Shown: one piece after another, positions 23,004 to 33,285 of the stretch
How the letters are laid out: each line of letters begins with the position of its first letter
Position numbering within the stretch: the first letter of the stretch is position 1
From: Novosphingobium marinum
GTDB taxonomy: Bacteria; Pseudomonadota; Alphaproteobacteria; Sphingomonadales; Sphingomonadaceae
Direction: 5' to 3'
Assembly: GCF_013408095.1 (NCBI RefSeq)
Contig: NZ_JACBZF010000002.1
Location: 496,001 to 560,000, forward strand
Length of the DNA stretch: 64,000 nucleotides
The notes under the pieces: model-generated
Databases searched by the model: none
What the model was told of the DNA's origin: nothing
What the model saw: only the letters and a program-made list of their open reading frames with translations
Made by a program: the position numbers and the translations under genes

Positions 23004-23902
23004 TGTCGCCGGAAGGCTGCGAGACGCACACGCTGGAAGAGTGTATCGAGGCCCTGCGCATTCGCGGCTTCGATCCTTCCGACGAGGAAAGCCTCCAGCA
23101 CGGCGCGCAGGCGTTGCGCGCGCTCGGCAACAACCGGACGTTCCTTGGCGACCGGCTGGTTTCGGAAATCGCTGGCCTGTCGCGCGCCGAGGATACCGGT
23201 GGATCCTACGGGCCGCAGGTCATCGTGCTGTCGCGCCCCGACCAGGGCGACTTCTTCCTCCGCGCGAACGTCTGGCCATCGCGCGACGAGCACATGATGC
23301 GGGCCAGCGGCGATGCCAGTTTCGTCTACGGGCTGGCGCATGATCACAACTTCGACTTCCTCACCATCGGATACTTCGGTCCCGGCTACTGGAGCGAGTA
23401 CTACGAGTACGAATATGCCGATGTCGCGGGATATGCGGGCGAGCCGGTGGACTTGCGCTTCGTCGAGCGGTCGCGGCTGGAGGAGGGACGCATCCTGCAC
23501 TACCGCGCGCATCGCGACGTGCATGCCCAGCAGCCCGCCGATGCGCTTTCGGTGTCGATCAACATACTCCATCGCGACCCCGCGCAGGGCTGGCGCGATC
23601 AGTACGCCTTCGATCTGGAAGCGGGCCAGGTCGCGCGGATCGTCAATCCCAGCTCGAGCGAGGCGTTTCTTCGCATCGCGGTGGGCCTCGGCACGCCGGA
23701 GGCGCTGGATCTGGCGGAGCGGTTCGGCAAGCGGCACCCTTCCGACCGCATGCGGTTCGCCGCGTGGGATGCGCTTGCCTCGCAGGCGCGGTCCCCAGGC
23801 GAGGCGGACCGTATCTGGGCCGGTGCGGAGGCCTCGGGCAGTCGCCTGGTCGCAGGCGAAGCGCGGCAGCGGCGGGCGGCCCTAGAGAATCCCGCCCGAT
23901 AG
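22991..23902 (+). CDS. Unknown cupin-like protein (303 aa)
   Basis: I do not recognise the family with certainty. The middle of the protein, AHDHNFDFLTIGYFGPGYWS, then RVEEGR-like and HYRAHRDVHAQ stretches with spaced His and Glu, resembles a cupin metal site. The N-terminal 60 residues and the C-terminal 90 are helical (EALDLAERFGKRHPSDRM). No signal peptide or membrane segment is visible. The gene overlaps the 3' end of the frameshifted gene by 13 bases, so the two were made as a pair. Its stop overlaps the convergent ruvX gene by 21 bases. Confidence 0.65.
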   Translation: MPRVMSPEGCETHTLEECIEALRIRGFDPSDEESLQHGAQALRALGNNRTFLGDRLVSEIAGLSRAEDTGGSYGPQVIVLSRPDQGDFFLRANVWPSRDEHMMRASGDASFVYGLAHDHNFDFLTIGYFGPGYWSEYYEYEYADVAGYAGEPVDLRFVERSRLEEGRILHYRAHRDVHAQQPADALSVSINILHRDPAQGWRDQYAFDLEAGQVARIVNPSSSEAFLRIAVGLGTPEALDLAERFGKRHPSDRMRFAAWDALASQARSPGEADRIWAGAEASGSRLVAGEARQRRAALENPAR

Positions 23903-24358
23903 CGCGTCGATGGCGCCCTGCAGGATGACGGCCGCGGCAGCCGCATCGATCCGGTCGGCGCGCTTTGCGCGGCTCATGTCCTGTCCGATCAGTCCGCGCT
24001 CGGCGTCGGCGGTCGACCAGCGCTCGTCCCACAGGAGGATCGGCAGGCCGAGGACGCCAAGGTTGCGTGCGTAGGCGCGGCTCGCCTGCGCACGCGGGCC
24101 CTCGCTCGCATTCATGTTGAGCGGAAGGCCAAGGACGATCCCCGCAATCGAGCGCTCCTTCGCCAGCTTTTCGAGCGCTTGTCTGTCAGCGCCGAACTTG
24201 CCGCGCTTCAGCGTCCTGGCAGGAGATGCGAAGTGCCAGCCGGCATCGCAGAAGGCAGTGCCGATCGTCCTGGTGCCGAGGTCGAGGCCCATGAGCGGGC
24301 CGCCTGCGGGCAGCGCCGAGCGAAACTCGGCCTTCTGCGTGGTGATCAGGGTTTCCAT
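23882..24358 (-). CDS. ruvX: Holliday junction resolvase-like protein YqgF/RuvX
   Basis: The 158-residue protein has an RNase H-like fold. GLDLGTRTIGTAF holds the first Asp, LGLPLNMN is the conserved middle strand, and LWDERWSTADAE and a final DAAAAAVILQ supply the remaining acidic residues. RuvX/YqgF proteins process 16S rRNA precursors and have been described as junction resolvases. The ATG at 24358 overlaps the upstream stop by 13 bases; it is the last gene of the eight-gene minus-strand operon. Confidence 0.9.
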   Translation of the reverse strand: METLITTQKAEFRSALPAGGPLMGLDLGTRTIGTAFCDAGWHFASPARTLKRGKFGADRQALEKLAKERSIAGIVLGLPLNMNASEGPRAQASRAYARNLGVLGLPILLWDERWSTADAERGLIGQDMSRAKRADRIDAAAAAVILQGAIDALSGGIL

Positions 24359-25455
24359 GCCTCGATCCGGCGCGTCACGTCGGCGCGAAGGTTCGCCCAG
24401 AACAGCGGTATGTCGTAGACGTGGTAGTTGTTGCCGGGCAGCACGTAGGGGCCCATTTCGGGTGGCTCGCCGATCAGCAGCAGCCCGCGTTCGTCGCACC
24501 GCGCCGGGACGAGGTCGGGCTGGAGGCTCCCGGCGAGAAGGTCGCCCGATGGCACCAGCGTGCCGAGATTGGCATCGGCGGGCGCGCTGCCTCCGACGCC
24601 GCCGGTCAGCGGGTTGGTGCACAGCGGCGCTGCATCGAACCGGTTGCCGCCGTCGAGCGCCAGCCCGGCGGGATAGCCCGGCTTCGCCTCCGGAGGCTCG
24701 GCCGGTTCGGCAAAGGTCGACCAGCTCATCACGCATCCCGACTGCGCCGGCGTGGCGCATGCGGGCAGGCCCATTTCGGGCAAGTCGTGTTCGAGCGAGA
24801 TCGGCCAGCCGACGACGTAGGCGGCGGCGATGCGGCCTGCCAGCGGTTTTCCGGCGACCCTGTCCTTCAGCAGGCGCATCAGGTGGAGCGAACCCTGGCT
24901 GTGTCCGGCAAGGACGATGGGCTGACCCTCGTCGATACCCTCAAGGAAATAGTCGAACGCGCGCAGGACGTCGTCATAGGCTGCGTCCACCGCCATCTTG
25001 CCTTCCGGCTCCTCGGTCAGGAAGGCGCCGAACGTGGCCTGCCGGTAACGCGGCGCCCACAGTTCTGCGGCGACGTTGAAGGGGCTGGCCATCCCCTTGA
25101 CGTAGGTGAGGGCGCGATTGCGCGATTCCTCGTGGTCGAGCGGGGCGTTCCAGCTTTCCTTCTGGAGGTAGCTGGTCGGATGCACGAAGAAGACGGCGGC
25201 ATTCAGCTTCTCGACCGGTTCCTCAGCGCCCTCCGGCAGCCAGAGGGCCGGATCGGTCTCGCCCATTCCGGGCCGAGCGATCCACATGTCCGGCATCGCG
25301 TAGACGTTGCTTTCCAGCGCAGGCTGCCGGGTGAATTCGGCCGAAGGCACGAACGTCAGCTGCGTGATCTCGTCCGCCCAGATGCGCAGGGCCAGCAGGC
25401 CGAGGAGGATCAGGACGACGATCGCCGCCACGAAGTACAGGAACTTGCGTGCCAT
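24346..25455 (-). CDS. DUF3089 alpha/beta-hydrolase-like protein
   Basis: The 369-residue protein begins with one membrane anchor (FLYFVAAIVVLILLGLLALRIW) and has an alpha/beta-hydrolase fold with nucleophile elbow VLAGHSQGSLH near residue 198. DAAYDDVLRAFDYFL comes before it, and the final NNYHVYDIPLFW may contain the catalytic His. AVFFVHPTSYL near residue 88 is typical for DUF3089. The substrate is unknown; the active site should face the periplasm. The start overlaps the upstream stop by one base. Confidence 0.85.
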   Translation of the reverse strand: MARKFLYFVAAIVVLILLGLLALRIWADEITQLTFVPSAEFTRQPALESNVYAMPDMWIARPGMGETDPALWLPEGAEEPVEKLNAAVFFVHPTSYLQKESWNAPLDHEESRNRALTYVKGMASPFNVAAELWAPRYRQATFGAFLTEEPEGKMAVDAAYDDVLRAFDYFLEGIDEGQPIVLAGHSQGSLHLMRLLKDRVAGKPLAGRIAAAYVVGWPISLEHDLPEMGLPACATPAQSGCVMSWSTFAEPAEPPEAKPGYPAGLALDGGNRFDAAPLCTNPLTGGVGGSAPADANLGTLVPSGDLLAGSLQPDLVPARCDERGLLLIGEPPEMGPYVLPGNNYHVYDIPLFWANLRADVTRRIEAWKP

Positions 25456-26543
25456 CAGGTCTCTTCCGCTTGCGCTTCCTCTTCATGCCGGGCGGCGGAG
25501 CGTTCGAACCAGGTCTTGATCATCGCGACCAGCGGATCGGCGAGGAACAGGCCGAGGATGCCGAACAGCACACCCATGATGAGCTGTGCGCCAAGCGTGA
25601 GAGCGGGCGGCATGTCAACCGTCCGGCGCGCGACCATGGGGATAACGATGTACCCGTCGAACGCCTGGACGAAGACGTATACGCCAATGGTGTAGAGACC
25701 CATGTCGGTGCCGCCGGAAAATCCGACCAGCACCATCAGCAGTCCCGAAACGATCGCGCCGATGTTCGGAATGAAGGCAAGCAGCCCGGTCAGGATACCC
25801 AGGAGCGCGGCCATCGGCACGCCGTAGATCGCCAGCAGAGCCCAGGTCGCCACGCCTTCGATCACCATCCCGAGCAGGCGGCCAGCCAGCAGCCTGCGCA
25901 GCGAGCGCCCCATGAGCGAGGCCGTCTCGCGATAATAGTCGCGCTCGTGCCGGGGCACCATCCATGCGACGCCCCGGTTGTAGAGCTTTGGTTCGAGCGA
26001 GATGTAGATGCCGAGCACGACGATCAGCACCATCGTGGTGCCCGCGCCGATGATGCCGCCGACCATGCTGGTGAGCTGGCCCATGCCGCCAAGGACCTGC
26101 TGCGCCATGCCGCGCACGTTCTCTCCCCGGATGCCGAAGCCCTGTTCCTCGAGCCAGGAAAGCACCATCGCCGTCTGCCGTTCGAGGATCGCGGGCAGGG
26201 AGGCCGCCTGCGCGGCAATCTGCGAACCCGCGAACATCACGAGCCATACAAGGAAGATCGCCGTCAGTATCAGGACGATGGCGACGCGCCAGGTGCGGCC
26301 GATGTCCAGCACCCGTCCCAGCAGCCGCGCACCGCCGTCGATCAGCGCCGCGAACACGATTCCGCCGAAGATCGTCAGTATCGATTGCGAGACGAAGACC
26401 GCCAGCGCGATCAGCGATGCGATACCCAGCCAGACGAGAGCGCGGCGCGCCTCGACCCGCATCAGCGGATCCTGGATATCCGTGGGCCCCGCACCGTGTC
26501 TGTCCGAGTTGGGGCCCTTCAGTCGCGGGTCGTCATTCGCCAT
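25455..26543 (-). CDS. AI-2E family transporter (PerM/YdiK-type)
   Basis: The 362-residue membrane protein has about eight hydrophobic segments: two near residues 35-85, a long central soluble part (QTAMVLSWLEEQGFG) and a C-terminal bundle with GVPMAALLGILTGLLAFIPNIG, the PNIG signature of this family. Members are exporters of varied or unknown substrates; the name comes from one autoinducer-2 exporter. It overlaps lepB by 11 bases and the DUF3089 gene by one, within the same operon. Confidence 0.9.
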   Translation of the reverse strand: MANDDPRLKGPNSDRHGAGPTDIQDPLMRVEARRALVWLGIASLIALAVFVSQSILTIFGGIVFAALIDGGARLLGRVLDIGRTWRVAIVLILTAIFLVWLVMFAGSQIAAQAASLPAILERQTAMVLSWLEEQGFGIRGENVRGMAQQVLGGMGQLTSMVGGIIGAGTTMVLIVVLGIYISLEPKLYNRGVAWMVPRHERDYYRETASLMGRSLRRLLAGRLLGMVIEGVATWALLAIYGVPMAALLGILTGLLAFIPNIGAIVSGLLMVLVGFSGGTDMGLYTIGVYVFVQAFDGYIVIPMVARRTVDMPPALTLGAQLIMGVLFGILGLFLADPLVAMIKTWFERSAARHEEEAQAEET

Positions 26544-27426
26544 CGGCGGCTGGTCCTCTTCTCAGTTCCGGTCGCAGGCTGCGCCATGCCCGGTCGGTCC
26601 GCAATCCGTCCCACCACGACAGCGGGTTCCAGCCTTCGCTCCCGCTCAGCGAGAAGGTAATGAACTCGGCACGCCCGCCGATGTCCGACAGCGGGACGGG
26701 GCCGCCAAGGCCATTGCCCGCCAGCGTCGCGCGGCTGTCCGCGGAATGGTCGCGGTTGTCGCCCATGAGAAAGACGTGGCCTTCGGGAATGCGTGTCAGC
26801 TGCATGTGGTCCAGTGTCTGGTCGAGGTGATCGATGACAAGGTAACTCGCGCCGTTCGGCAGGGTTTCGCGCATGACCGGCAGCTCGCACACCTCGCGCC
26901 CGGATGGCAGGCGCGCCTTCATCTTCGGGAAGGTGAAGGCCTCGCACGGCTGGTTTTCGTCGACCGGCAGTTCGATTGCGGGTTCGACGTCCTGCGGGAC
27001 GGGCTTTCCGTTGAGGATGATCCGTCCGTTACGCACCTCGATCGTGTCGCCGGGAAGGCCGACGACGCGCTTGATCAGGTCCTCGCGCCGGTTGCGCGGA
27101 ACGACGATCACGATGTCGCCGTACTGTGGGGTATGGCCCAGAAACCGCCATTCGCCGCGCGGAAGCACATGGAACGAGGCGGACGACCAGTTCCACCCGT
27201 ACGGGTACTTGCTGACGACCAGCCGGTCTCCGACCAGCAGGTTGGGCATCATCGAGATGGACGGAATGTAGAACGGCTTGGCGACGAGGCTGTGGAACGC
27301 GAGCACCGCCAGCAGCATGAGGGCGAGGCCACGCAATTCGCCCAGCCAGTCGACCTTCTCGTCGGCTTCCTCGACGGGAGGAACCTCCGGCAACTCGAAA
27401 TCGGAAGAGGGCGGTTCGGTGGTCAA
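26533..27426 (-). CDS. lepB: Signal peptidase I
   Basis: LepB cleaves Sec and Tat signal peptides at the periplasmic face of the inner membrane. The 297-residue protein has one N-terminal membrane segment ([16 protein letters not shown]), the catalytic Ser in [14 protein letters not shown], the catalytic Lys in [11 protein letters not shown], and the box [17 protein letters not shown]. The start is a TTG overlapping the acpS stop by four bases (TTGA), with no ATG near that would keep the usual N-terminus, so coupling with acpS is likely. Confidence 0.94.
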   Translation of the reverse strand: MTTEPPSSDFELPEVPPVEEADEKVDWLGELRGLALMLLAVLAFHSLVAKPFYIPSISMMPNLLVGDRLVVSKYPYGWNWSSASFHVLPRGEWRFLGHTPQYGDIVIVVPRNRREDLIKRVVGLPGDTIEVRNGRIILNGKPVPQDVEPAIELPVDENQPCEAFTFPKMKARLPSGREVCELPVMRETLPNGASYLVIDHLDQTLDHMQLTRIPEGHVFLMGDNRDHSADSRATLAGNGLGGPVPLSDIGGRAEFITFSLSGSEGWNPLSWWDGLRTDRAWRSLRPELRRGPAADGE

Positions 27427-27824
27427 AGCGGGCGCGCCTCGATCACGACGAAGGCCAGTGCCCACGGATGGTCGTCGGTAAGCGTCACGTGTACGAACGG
27501 CTCATGCCCTTCGGGGATGAGGGAAGCAAGGCGCGCCGCCGCGCCGCCGGTCAGCGCAAGCGTCGGCGCTCCCGATCGCGCGTTGACCACCCCGATGTCG
27601 CGCATGAACACGCCGGCCCTGAACCCGGTGCCGACTGCTTTCGAGAACGCCTCCTTGGCCGCGAACCGCTTGGCGTAGGTGCCTGCGCGCGTATAGGGCC
27701 GCCGCCGCGCCTTCGCGCGCTCGACTTCGGTGAACACGCGGTTTTCGAAGCGCTCGCCGAAGCGCTCGAGAGAGGCCTCAATGCGCTCGATGTTGCAGAG
27801 GTCGGATCCGATAGCGATGATCAT
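27423..27824 (-). CDS. acpS: Holo-[acyl-carrier-protein] synthase
   Basis: AcpS transfers 4'-phosphopantetheine from CoA to acyl carrier protein, activating fatty acid synthesis. The 133-residue protein shows [16 protein letters not shown] with the Mg-binding Asp, and [15 protein letters not shown] with the catalytic Glu. The ATG at 27824 is one base away from the pdxJ stop. The pdxJ-acpS-lepB order is common in proteobacteria. Confidence 0.95.
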   Translation of the reverse strand: MIIAIGSDLCNIERIEASLERFGERFENRVFTEVERAKARRRPYTRAGTYAKRFAAKEAFSKAVGTGFRAGVFMRDIGVVNARSGAPTLALTGGAAARLASLIPEGHEPFVHVTLTDDHPWALAFVVIEARPL

Positions 27825-27825
27825 G

Positions 27826-28560
27826 TCAGCGCGCCGCGTCCATGAGCTCGCGCATGCGGCGCACACTCGCTTCCAGGCCCACGAAGATCGCCTCGCCGAT
27901 CAGGTAATGCCCGATGTTGAGTTCGGCGATCTGCGGGATCGCGGCGACCGGCTGCACGTTCTCGAAGTTCAGCCCGTGGCCGGCGTGCGGTTCGATCCCG
28001 TTCTTGCTGGCAAGCGCGGCCATGTCGGCGATCCGCTTCAGCTCGCCCGCCCGGGCCTCGTCACCGGCATGGGCATATTCGCCGGTGTGAAACTCGACCA
28101 CCGGCGCGCCCAGCCGCATCGCCGCCTCCACCTGCCGCGCCGTCGGCTCGATGAACAGGCTGACGCGGATGCCCGCGTCGCCCAGCCGCGAAACGATCGG
28201 CGCAAGCTGGTTGTGCAGGCCGGCGGCGTCCAGCCCGCCTTCGGTCGTGCGCTCTTCGCGCTTTTCGGGCACGATGCATGCGGCGTGCGGGGCGTGGCGC
28301 AGCGCGATCTCCACCATCTCGTCGGTCGCGGCCATTTCGAGGTTGAGCGGCAGGCCGGTCGCATCCTGCACGCGGGCGAGATCGTCGTCGCGGATGTGCC
28401 GCCTGTCTTCGCGCAAGTGCACGGTGATGCCGTCCCCGCCTGCGGCTGCGACGATTTCGGCAGCGCGGACGGGATCCGGATGATCGCCGCCTCGGGCGTT
28501 CCTGATCGTCGCCACGTGATCGATGTTGACGCCGAGGCGCAGGGTGCTGGTGTCGCTCAT
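27826..28560 (-). CDS. pdxJ: Pyridoxine 5'-phosphate synthase
   Basis: PdxJ joins 3-amino-2-oxopropyl phosphate and deoxyxylulose 5-phosphate to make pyridoxine phosphate. The 244-residue TIM barrel shows [52 protein letters not shown] and [11 protein letters not shown], all typical. The ATG at 28560 overlaps the stop of the upstream serine hydrolase gene by four bases. Its product is the cofactor of LysA, ThrC and other enzymes in the window. Confidence 0.96.
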   Translation of the reverse strand: MSDTSTLRLGVNIDHVATIRNARGGDHPDPVRAAEIVAAAGGDGITVHLREDRRHIRDDDLARVQDATGLPLNLEMAATDEMVEIALRHAPHAACIVPEKREERTTEGGLDAAGLHNQLAPIVSRLGDAGIRVSLFIEPTARQVEAAMRLGAPVVEFHTGEYAHAGDEARAGELKRIADMAALASKNGIEPHAGHGLNFENVQPVAAIPQIAELNIGHYLIGEAIFVGLEASVRRMRELMDAAR

Positions 28561-29588
28561 GGGCATACCGTCCGGGACAGGATGTCGTGCGAGAGGCCGG
28601 AGCCCGTCCAGATTTCTCCGAACGGGTAGACGTCCTCTCCCTTTCCGATGAAAACGGCCACCGCCACGCCGCGTTCCGGAACGATGAAATTGCGCGCCTG
28701 GTAGCCGCCTATGGCGCCGCGCCGCTCGACGATCCGGACCGGATCGGCGCATCCGGAAAGCGGTGCCGAAAATTCCCACTGACCGAGTGCGGTGTAGCCG
28801 AGCGCCGGGTCGCCCGCCCACATTTCGGCGAGCGCGTCGCTACCCAGCAGCCCGCCTTCCATGAGCGCGCGGTCGAACGCGAGCAGGTCCGTCGCCGTCG
28901 CGATCATCCCGCCCGATGCGCCGTACGCCGCGATTTCCCGCACCGGCGTACCGTTCAGGCTGGGCGCGACTTTCGAATTGGCTTGCGCGAATCCGAGACT
29001 TTCGAGGCCGAGCGGACCGGCGATCTCGTCGGAGAGGAGTTTGTCGAGCGTTCTTCCTGTCACACTTGCCAGCACCTTGCCGACGAGCAGGGTATCGCAG
29101 TTGGTGTAGTCGAATTCGCCGCCCGGAGCGCGATCCCTGCGCGCGACGCACATCATCGGGTCGAGTGGAAAGGCACCGGTCCGGTCGAATTCTGGATCGT
29201 CCTCCGGATCGTAGAGACCCGACTGATGCCTTAGAAGCTGACGAAGCGACGGTGCCTGCGGCCCGCTTCCCGGCCAGCTCTCCAGATAGGCCGACACCGG
29301 CGCGTCGAGGTCCAGCTCGCCTTTCTCGACCTGCTGCATGACCAGTGTGGCGACGAACTGCTTGCTGATCGAGGCCAGCGGCCAGACCTGCCCCGCACCG
29401 CTTCGGAACCCGTCGTAGCTGCCGCCGGTGACGGCGATCTCGCCATCGAAACCATGGCGACCGAGAACCTGCACGAGTTCGGGCTCGCCGGCGATCCCGG
29501 CCGTTGCCGGACGCTCTCCGGCCTGGGCCGGAAGGGCGGCGGCCAGCCAGACGGCTGTTGCCGCGATGACCGGCAGGCACGGTTTCAT
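28557..29588 (-). CDS. Beta-lactamase-family serine hydrolase, secreted
   Basis: The 343-residue protein has a cleavable signal peptide ([20 protein letters not shown]) and the class C beta-lactamase/penicillin-binding fold: SISK as the S-x-x-K nucleophile motif (about residue 73) and YTN as the Y-x-N motif. The third, KTG-like motif is not obvious. Such proteins are often esterases or peptidases and not antibiotic-resistance enzymes. It sits between pyrE and pdxJ with TGATG and ATGA overlaps, which is unusual company but clearly one operon. Confidence 0.85.
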   Translation of the reverse strand: MKPCLPVIAATAVWLAAALPAQAGERPATAGIAGEPELVQVLGRHGFDGEIAVTGGSYDGFRSGAGQVWPLASISKQFVATLVMQQVEKGELDLDAPVSAYLESWPGSGPQAPSLRQLLRHQSGLYDPEDDPEFDRTGAFPLDPMMCVARRDRAPGGEFDYTNCDTLLVGKVLASVTGRTLDKLLSDEIAGPLGLESLGFAQANSKVAPSLNGTPVREIAAYGASGGMIATATDLLAFDRALMEGGLLGSDALAEMWAGDPALGYTALGQWEFSAPLSGCADPVRIVERRGAIGGYQARNFIVPERGVAVAVFIGKGEDVYPFGEIWTGSGLSHDILSRTVCP

Positions 29589-30166
29589 CAGGCGCGGCTT
29601 CCCGGCTTTATTGCGGGCGACGAGGCGAGTTCGGGCGGCAACTCGTCTTCGGCGTATGTCGGGAAGCTGATCTCGATCAGCGGATGGAAAGGCACGCCGA
29701 GATCGGCTTCGCCACCCGATCTGTCGACGAGCGCCGCAGCCGCCACGACATGTCCGCCCGCCTCGCGAATGGCATCGATGGCCTCGCGAGAGGATTTCCC
29801 GGTGGTGACGACGTCCTCGACGAGAAGGACGCGATCACCCTCGTCGAGCGCGAAGCCGCGGCGAAATTCGAATGTTCCGGTCGGCCGTTCGACGAACATG
29901 GCCTCGACCGCCAGCGCGCGGCCCAGTTCGTGCCCTATGATGATGCCGCCCATTGCGGGCGAGACGACCTTGTCGATCTCCTTGCGCAGTTCCCGGGGCA
30001 GCTTGTTGGCGAGCGCGATGGCGAGTCTTCCGGCCCGGTCGGGATGCATCAGTACGCGTGCGCACTGCAGGTAGTGCGCGCTGTGCCGACCGGACGACAA
30101 CAGGAAATGTCCTTCGAGCAGCGCCTGACTTGCACGGAATTCCGCCAGAACCTCGTCTTCGGTCAT
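29588..30166 (-). CDS. pyrE: Orotate phosphoribosyltransferase
   Basis: PyrE makes orotidine 5'-phosphate from orotate and PRPP in pyrimidine synthesis. The 192-residue protein shows the PRPP loop RVLLVEDVVTTGKSS and GGIIIGHELGRALAVE. The N-terminal GHFLLSSGRHSAHYLQC is the usual start of the family. It is the first gene of the eight-gene minus-strand operon, so its promoter must lie in the 200-base region shared with coxB; I could not pick it out. A putative dihydroorotase is encoded at 47432. Confidence 0.94.
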   Translation of the reverse strand: MTEDEVLAEFRASQALLEGHFLLSSGRHSAHYLQCARVLMHPDRAGRLAIALANKLPRELRKEIDKVVSPAMGGIIIGHELGRALAVEAMFVERPTGTFEFRRGFALDEGDRVLLVEDVVTTGKSSREAIDAIREAGGHVVAAAALVDRSGGEADLGVPFHPLIEISFPTYAEDELPPELASSPAIKPGSRA

Positions 30167-30251
30167 GTCGTTAGTCTTCCTCGAAAATTCGTGTGGCGAT
30201 CTTGCGGCAGGCCATAAACTGGCCCCCGAGGCAAAAATTCCCTAGATGCGC

Positions 30252-30280
30252 TTGAGACACGCCGCAAGCGCGCGTATAGG
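30252..30280 (+). promoter_or_regulatory. Promoter of the cytochrome oxidase operon
   Basis: TTGAGA at 30252-30257 and TATAGG at 30275-30280 are separated by exactly 17 bases, in the intergenic region between divergent pyrE and coxB. It would give a leader of about 80 bases. Confidence 0.6.
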
Positions 30281-30367
30281 CCGCCGCGCAAGGGGCGCTC
30301 CCCACGGGTTGGATGGTGCGGGAACTGCGGTTTCCCGCGAAAGACGGAAAGCGAAAGCACGAAGACG

Positions 30368-31492
30368 ATGAAATTGGGCAACTACGCTACAAAGGCGGGC
30401 CTGGCGGCCAGGGCTCTCGGTCTCTCCCTTGCTCTGGCGGTTTCCGCCCAACCCGCGCTGGCGACGACGGCCGCCACCGGTGAGCAGGTTTCCGTCGCTT
30501 CCGACGAACGCGCCGACGTTCCCGTCGTCGAGGAAATGGCCGAAGGCGTTGCGGGCGGTCCCGCCGATACCGCGAGCGAGGCTCCGCAGGCAGCGGGTGC
30601 CTACACGCCGATGACGCCGACAGAGGGTGTCGGCATGCCCGTCGATGGCGGAATCGGCATCCAGACGCAGTATTCGGCGCTGGGCGACTACGCTGCGTGG
30701 ATCCACGATGCGGTGCTCATGCCGATCATCGCGGTGATCAGCCTGCTCGTGCTCGGACTGCTTATTTGGGTGGTCGTGCGCTACAACCGCCGCGCCAATC
30801 CGGTCCCGTCGAAGACCAGCCACAACACGGTGATCGAGGTCATCTGGACGCTGGTCCCGGTGCTCATCCTTGTCGGGATCGCGATTCCGTCGATCGACCT
30901 CCTCGCCAAGCAGTATCGCCCGGCGCCTGCCGATGCCCTTACCGTGAAGATAACCGGCAACCAGTGGTACTGGACCTATGCGTACCCCGATAACGGCGAC
31001 TTCGAGGTGATCTCGTACATGCTGAACGAGCCGGGTCGCCCGGTCGTGAATGCCGGCGTCCGCGAAGTCGGTTCCGAACCGTGGGACGGCCCGGCGCAGA
31101 TGGAAGTCGACAACCGCATGGTCGTGCCGGCCGGGGAGCCGGTCCGGCTTCAGATCACCGCTGCCGACGTCATCCACTCGTTCGCGGTGCCCTCGCTCTG
31201 GTTCAAGCTCGACGCGGTCCCGGGCCGGGTGAACGAGAAGATGCTCTTCATCGAGCGTCCGGGCGTGTACTACGGCCAGTGCTCGGAACTGTGCGGCGCG
31301 AAGCACGCCTTCATGCCGATCGCGATCGAGGCGCTGCCGCGCGAGCAGTACAACCAGTGGGTACTCACCCAGGCCGGCGGCATGATCGACGGTCAGGACG
31401 AGCCGGCAGCCGCTGCCGAGCCTGCCGCCGCGACCGAGGGCGAAGCCGAAGCCGCGCCCGAAGCAACCGAATCCGCGGCTCCCGCCGCCTGA
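30368..31492 (+). CDS. coxB: Cytochrome c oxidase subunit II
   Basis: Subunit II takes electrons from cytochrome c through the CuA centre. The 374-residue protein has a signal peptide, two membrane segments (about 120-180), the aromatic patch [10 protein letters not shown], and the CuA ligands in [11 protein letters not shown] and [12 protein letters not shown] (C-x3-C-x3-H-x2-M). Two features lengthen it beyond the family norm. An 80-residue acidic, Pro/Ala-rich stretch follows the signal peptide, and an Ala/Glu-rich tail ([19 protein letters not shown]) ends it. Both look like flexible periplasmic extensions. It leads the oxidase operon. Confidence 0.95.
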   Translation: MKLGNYATKAGLAARALGLSLALAVSAQPALATTAATGEQVSVASDERADVPVVEEMAEGVAGGPADTASEAPQAAGAYTPMTPTEGVGMPVDGGIGIQTQYSALGDYAAWIHDAVLMPIIAVISLLVLGLLIWVVVRYNRRANPVPSKTSHNTVIEVIWTLVPVLILVGIAIPSIDLLAKQYRPAPADALTVKITGNQWYWTYAYPDNGDFEVISYMLNEPGRPVVNAGVREVGSEPWDGPAQMEVDNRMVVPAGEPVRLQITAADVIHSFAVPSLWFKLDAVPGRVNEKMLFIERPGVYYGQCSELCGAKHAFMPIAIEALPREQYNQWVLTQAGGMIDGQDEPAAAAEPAAATEGEAEAAPEATESAAPAA

Positions 31493-31521
31493 GCCCGAAT
31501 TCGACAAGGGTAAGACAGACC

Positions 31522-33210
31522 ATGGCCACTACCGCCCCCGAATCCTTCCAGCCGCACGCAGAGGATCACCACGATCACGCGCATGAGCATCCCGGCTTCT
31601 TCGCGCGCTGGTTCATGTCGACGAACCACAAGGACATCGGCACGCTCTACCTGATCTTCGCGATCTTCGCCGGCATCATCGGCGGCGCCTTTTCGGGCAT
31701 GATGCGCGTCGAGCTGGCCGAGCCGGGCATCCAGTACCTCGATACGTTCGCGCGCTGGTTCGGCGCGACCAACCCGACGTTCGACCAGTCGCTCCATCTC
31801 TGGAACGTGCTGATCACCGCGCACGGCCTTATCATGGTCTTCTTCATGGTCATGCCTGCGGTCATCGGCGGCTTCGGCAACTGGTTCGTGCCGATCATGA
31901 TCGGTGCGCCGGACATGGCGTTCCCGCGCATGAACAACATCTCGTTCTGGCTGACCGTTGCCGGTTTCTGCTCGCTGATGATCTCGGCCTTCGTGCCGGG
32001 CGGCATGGGACCGGGCGCCGGTATCGGCTGGACCGCCTATGCGCCGCTGTCGACCTACGGGGCCACCGGGCCTGCCGTCGACTTCGCGATCTTCTCGCTG
32101 CACCTTGCCGGTGCCGCCTCGATCATGGGCGCGATCAACTTCATCACCACCATCTTCAACATGCGTGCGCCTGGCATGACCCTGCACAAGATGCCGCTGT
32201 TCGTGTGGTCGGTGCTGGTCACCGCCTTCCTGCTGCTGCTCGCGCTGCCGGTGCTGGCCGCCGCGATCACGATGCTGCTGACCGACCGCAACTTCGGTAC
32301 GACCTTCTTCGATCCGGCCGGCGGCGGCGATCCGGTGCTCTACCAGCACCTGTTCTGGTTCTTTGGGCATCCCGAGGTCTACATCATGATCCTGCCGGGC
32401 TTCGGCATCATCAGCCAGATCGTCGCGACCTTCAGCCGCAAGCCGGTATTCGGCTACCTCGGCATGGCCTACGCCATGGTCGCGATCGGCGTGGTCGGCT
32501 TCGTCGTGTGGGCGCACCACATGTACACAACCGGCCTTTCGGTTAACACGAAGATGTACTTCACCGCCGCCACGATGGTCATCGCGGTGCCCACGGGCAT
32601 CAAGATCTTCTCGTGGATCGCGACGATGTGGGGCGGCAGCCTCGAGTTCAAGTCGCCGCTCGTCTGGGCGATGGGCTTCATTTTCCTGTTCACCGTCGGC
32701 GGCGTGACCGGCGTGGTCCTCGCCAACGGCGGCGTCGACGACGTGCTGCACGATACCTACTACGTCGTGGCGCACTTCCATTACGTGCTGTCGCTCGGCG
32801 CCGTGACCGCGCTGTTCGCCGGGTTTTACTACTGGTTCCCGAAGATGAGCGGGCGCTGGCACTCCGAACTGCTCGCCCACGTCCACTTCTGGGTGTTCTT
32901 CGTCGGCGTGAACCTGATCTTCTTCCCGATGCACTTCCTCGGGCTGCAGGGGATGCCCCGCCGTTACCCTGACTATGCCCAGGCATATGCGTACTGGAAC
33001 GAGATCGCGACGCTCGGCTACATGATCATGGCAGCCTCGATCGTCGTCTGGTTCGTGAACATCGTCTACGCCTTCACTGCCGGACGCCGCGCAGAGGACA
33101 ACTACTGGGGCGAGGGCGCGACGACGCTCGAGTGGACGCTGTCGAGCCCGCCGCCGTTCCACCAGTTCGAGACGCTCCCCGTTATCGAGGACCACCACCA
33201 CCACCGCTGA
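31522..33210 (+). CDS. ctaD: Cytochrome c oxidase subunit I
   Basis: The 562-residue catalytic subunit of an aa3-type oxidase reduces O2 and pumps protons. It shows the heme and CuB ligands: [28 protein letters not shown] with the His-Tyr pair, [10 protein letters not shown] with two CuB His, and [14 protein letters not shown] with the heme a3/a His pair. The HPEVY box marks the A-type family. Both termini are His-rich ([17 protein letters not shown]), which may bind copper before assembly. The ATG follows coxB by 29 bases. Confidence 0.97.
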   Translation: MATTAPESFQPHAEDHHDHAHEHPGFFARWFMSTNHKDIGTLYLIFAIFAGIIGGAFSGMMRVELAEPGIQYLDTFARWFGATNPTFDQSLHLWNVLITAHGLIMVFFMVMPAVIGGFGNWFVPIMIGAPDMAFPRMNNISFWLTVAGFCSLMISAFVPGGMGPGAGIGWTAYAPLSTYGATGPAVDFAIFSLHLAGAASIMGAINFITTIFNMRAPGMTLHKMPLFVWSVLVTAFLLLLALPVLAAAITMLLTDRNFGTTFFDPAGGGDPVLYQHLFWFFGHPEVYIMILPGFGIISQIVATFSRKPVFGYLGMAYAMVAIGVVGFVVWAHHMYTTGLSVNTKMYFTAATMVIAVPTGIKIFSWIATMWGGSLEFKSPLVWAMGFIFLFTVGGVTGVVLANGGVDDVLHDTYYVVAHFHYVLSLGAVTALFAGFYYWFPKMSGRWHSELLAHVHFWVFFVGVNLIFFPMHFLGLQGMPRRYPDYAQAYAYWNEIATLGYMIMAASIVVWFVNIVYAFTAGRRAEDNYWGEGATTLEWTLSSPPPFHQFETLPVIEDHHHHR

Positions 33211-33216
33211 CCGGGC

Positions 33217-33246
33217 CGGGCTCTTTCCGCAATCGGGAAGAGCCCG
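33217..33246 (+). other. Strong hairpin between ctaD and ctaB
   Basis: CGGGCTCTTTCC and GGGAAGAGCCCG pair almost perfectly around a six-base loop just after the ctaD stop. No U run follows, so it more likely protects the ctaD message from 3' decay or sets the subunit/assembly-factor ratio than ends transcription. Confidence 0.55.
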
Positions 33247-33285
33247 TCCATACGAAGTCTTCGCCATGGTGCGAACGAAACGAAC

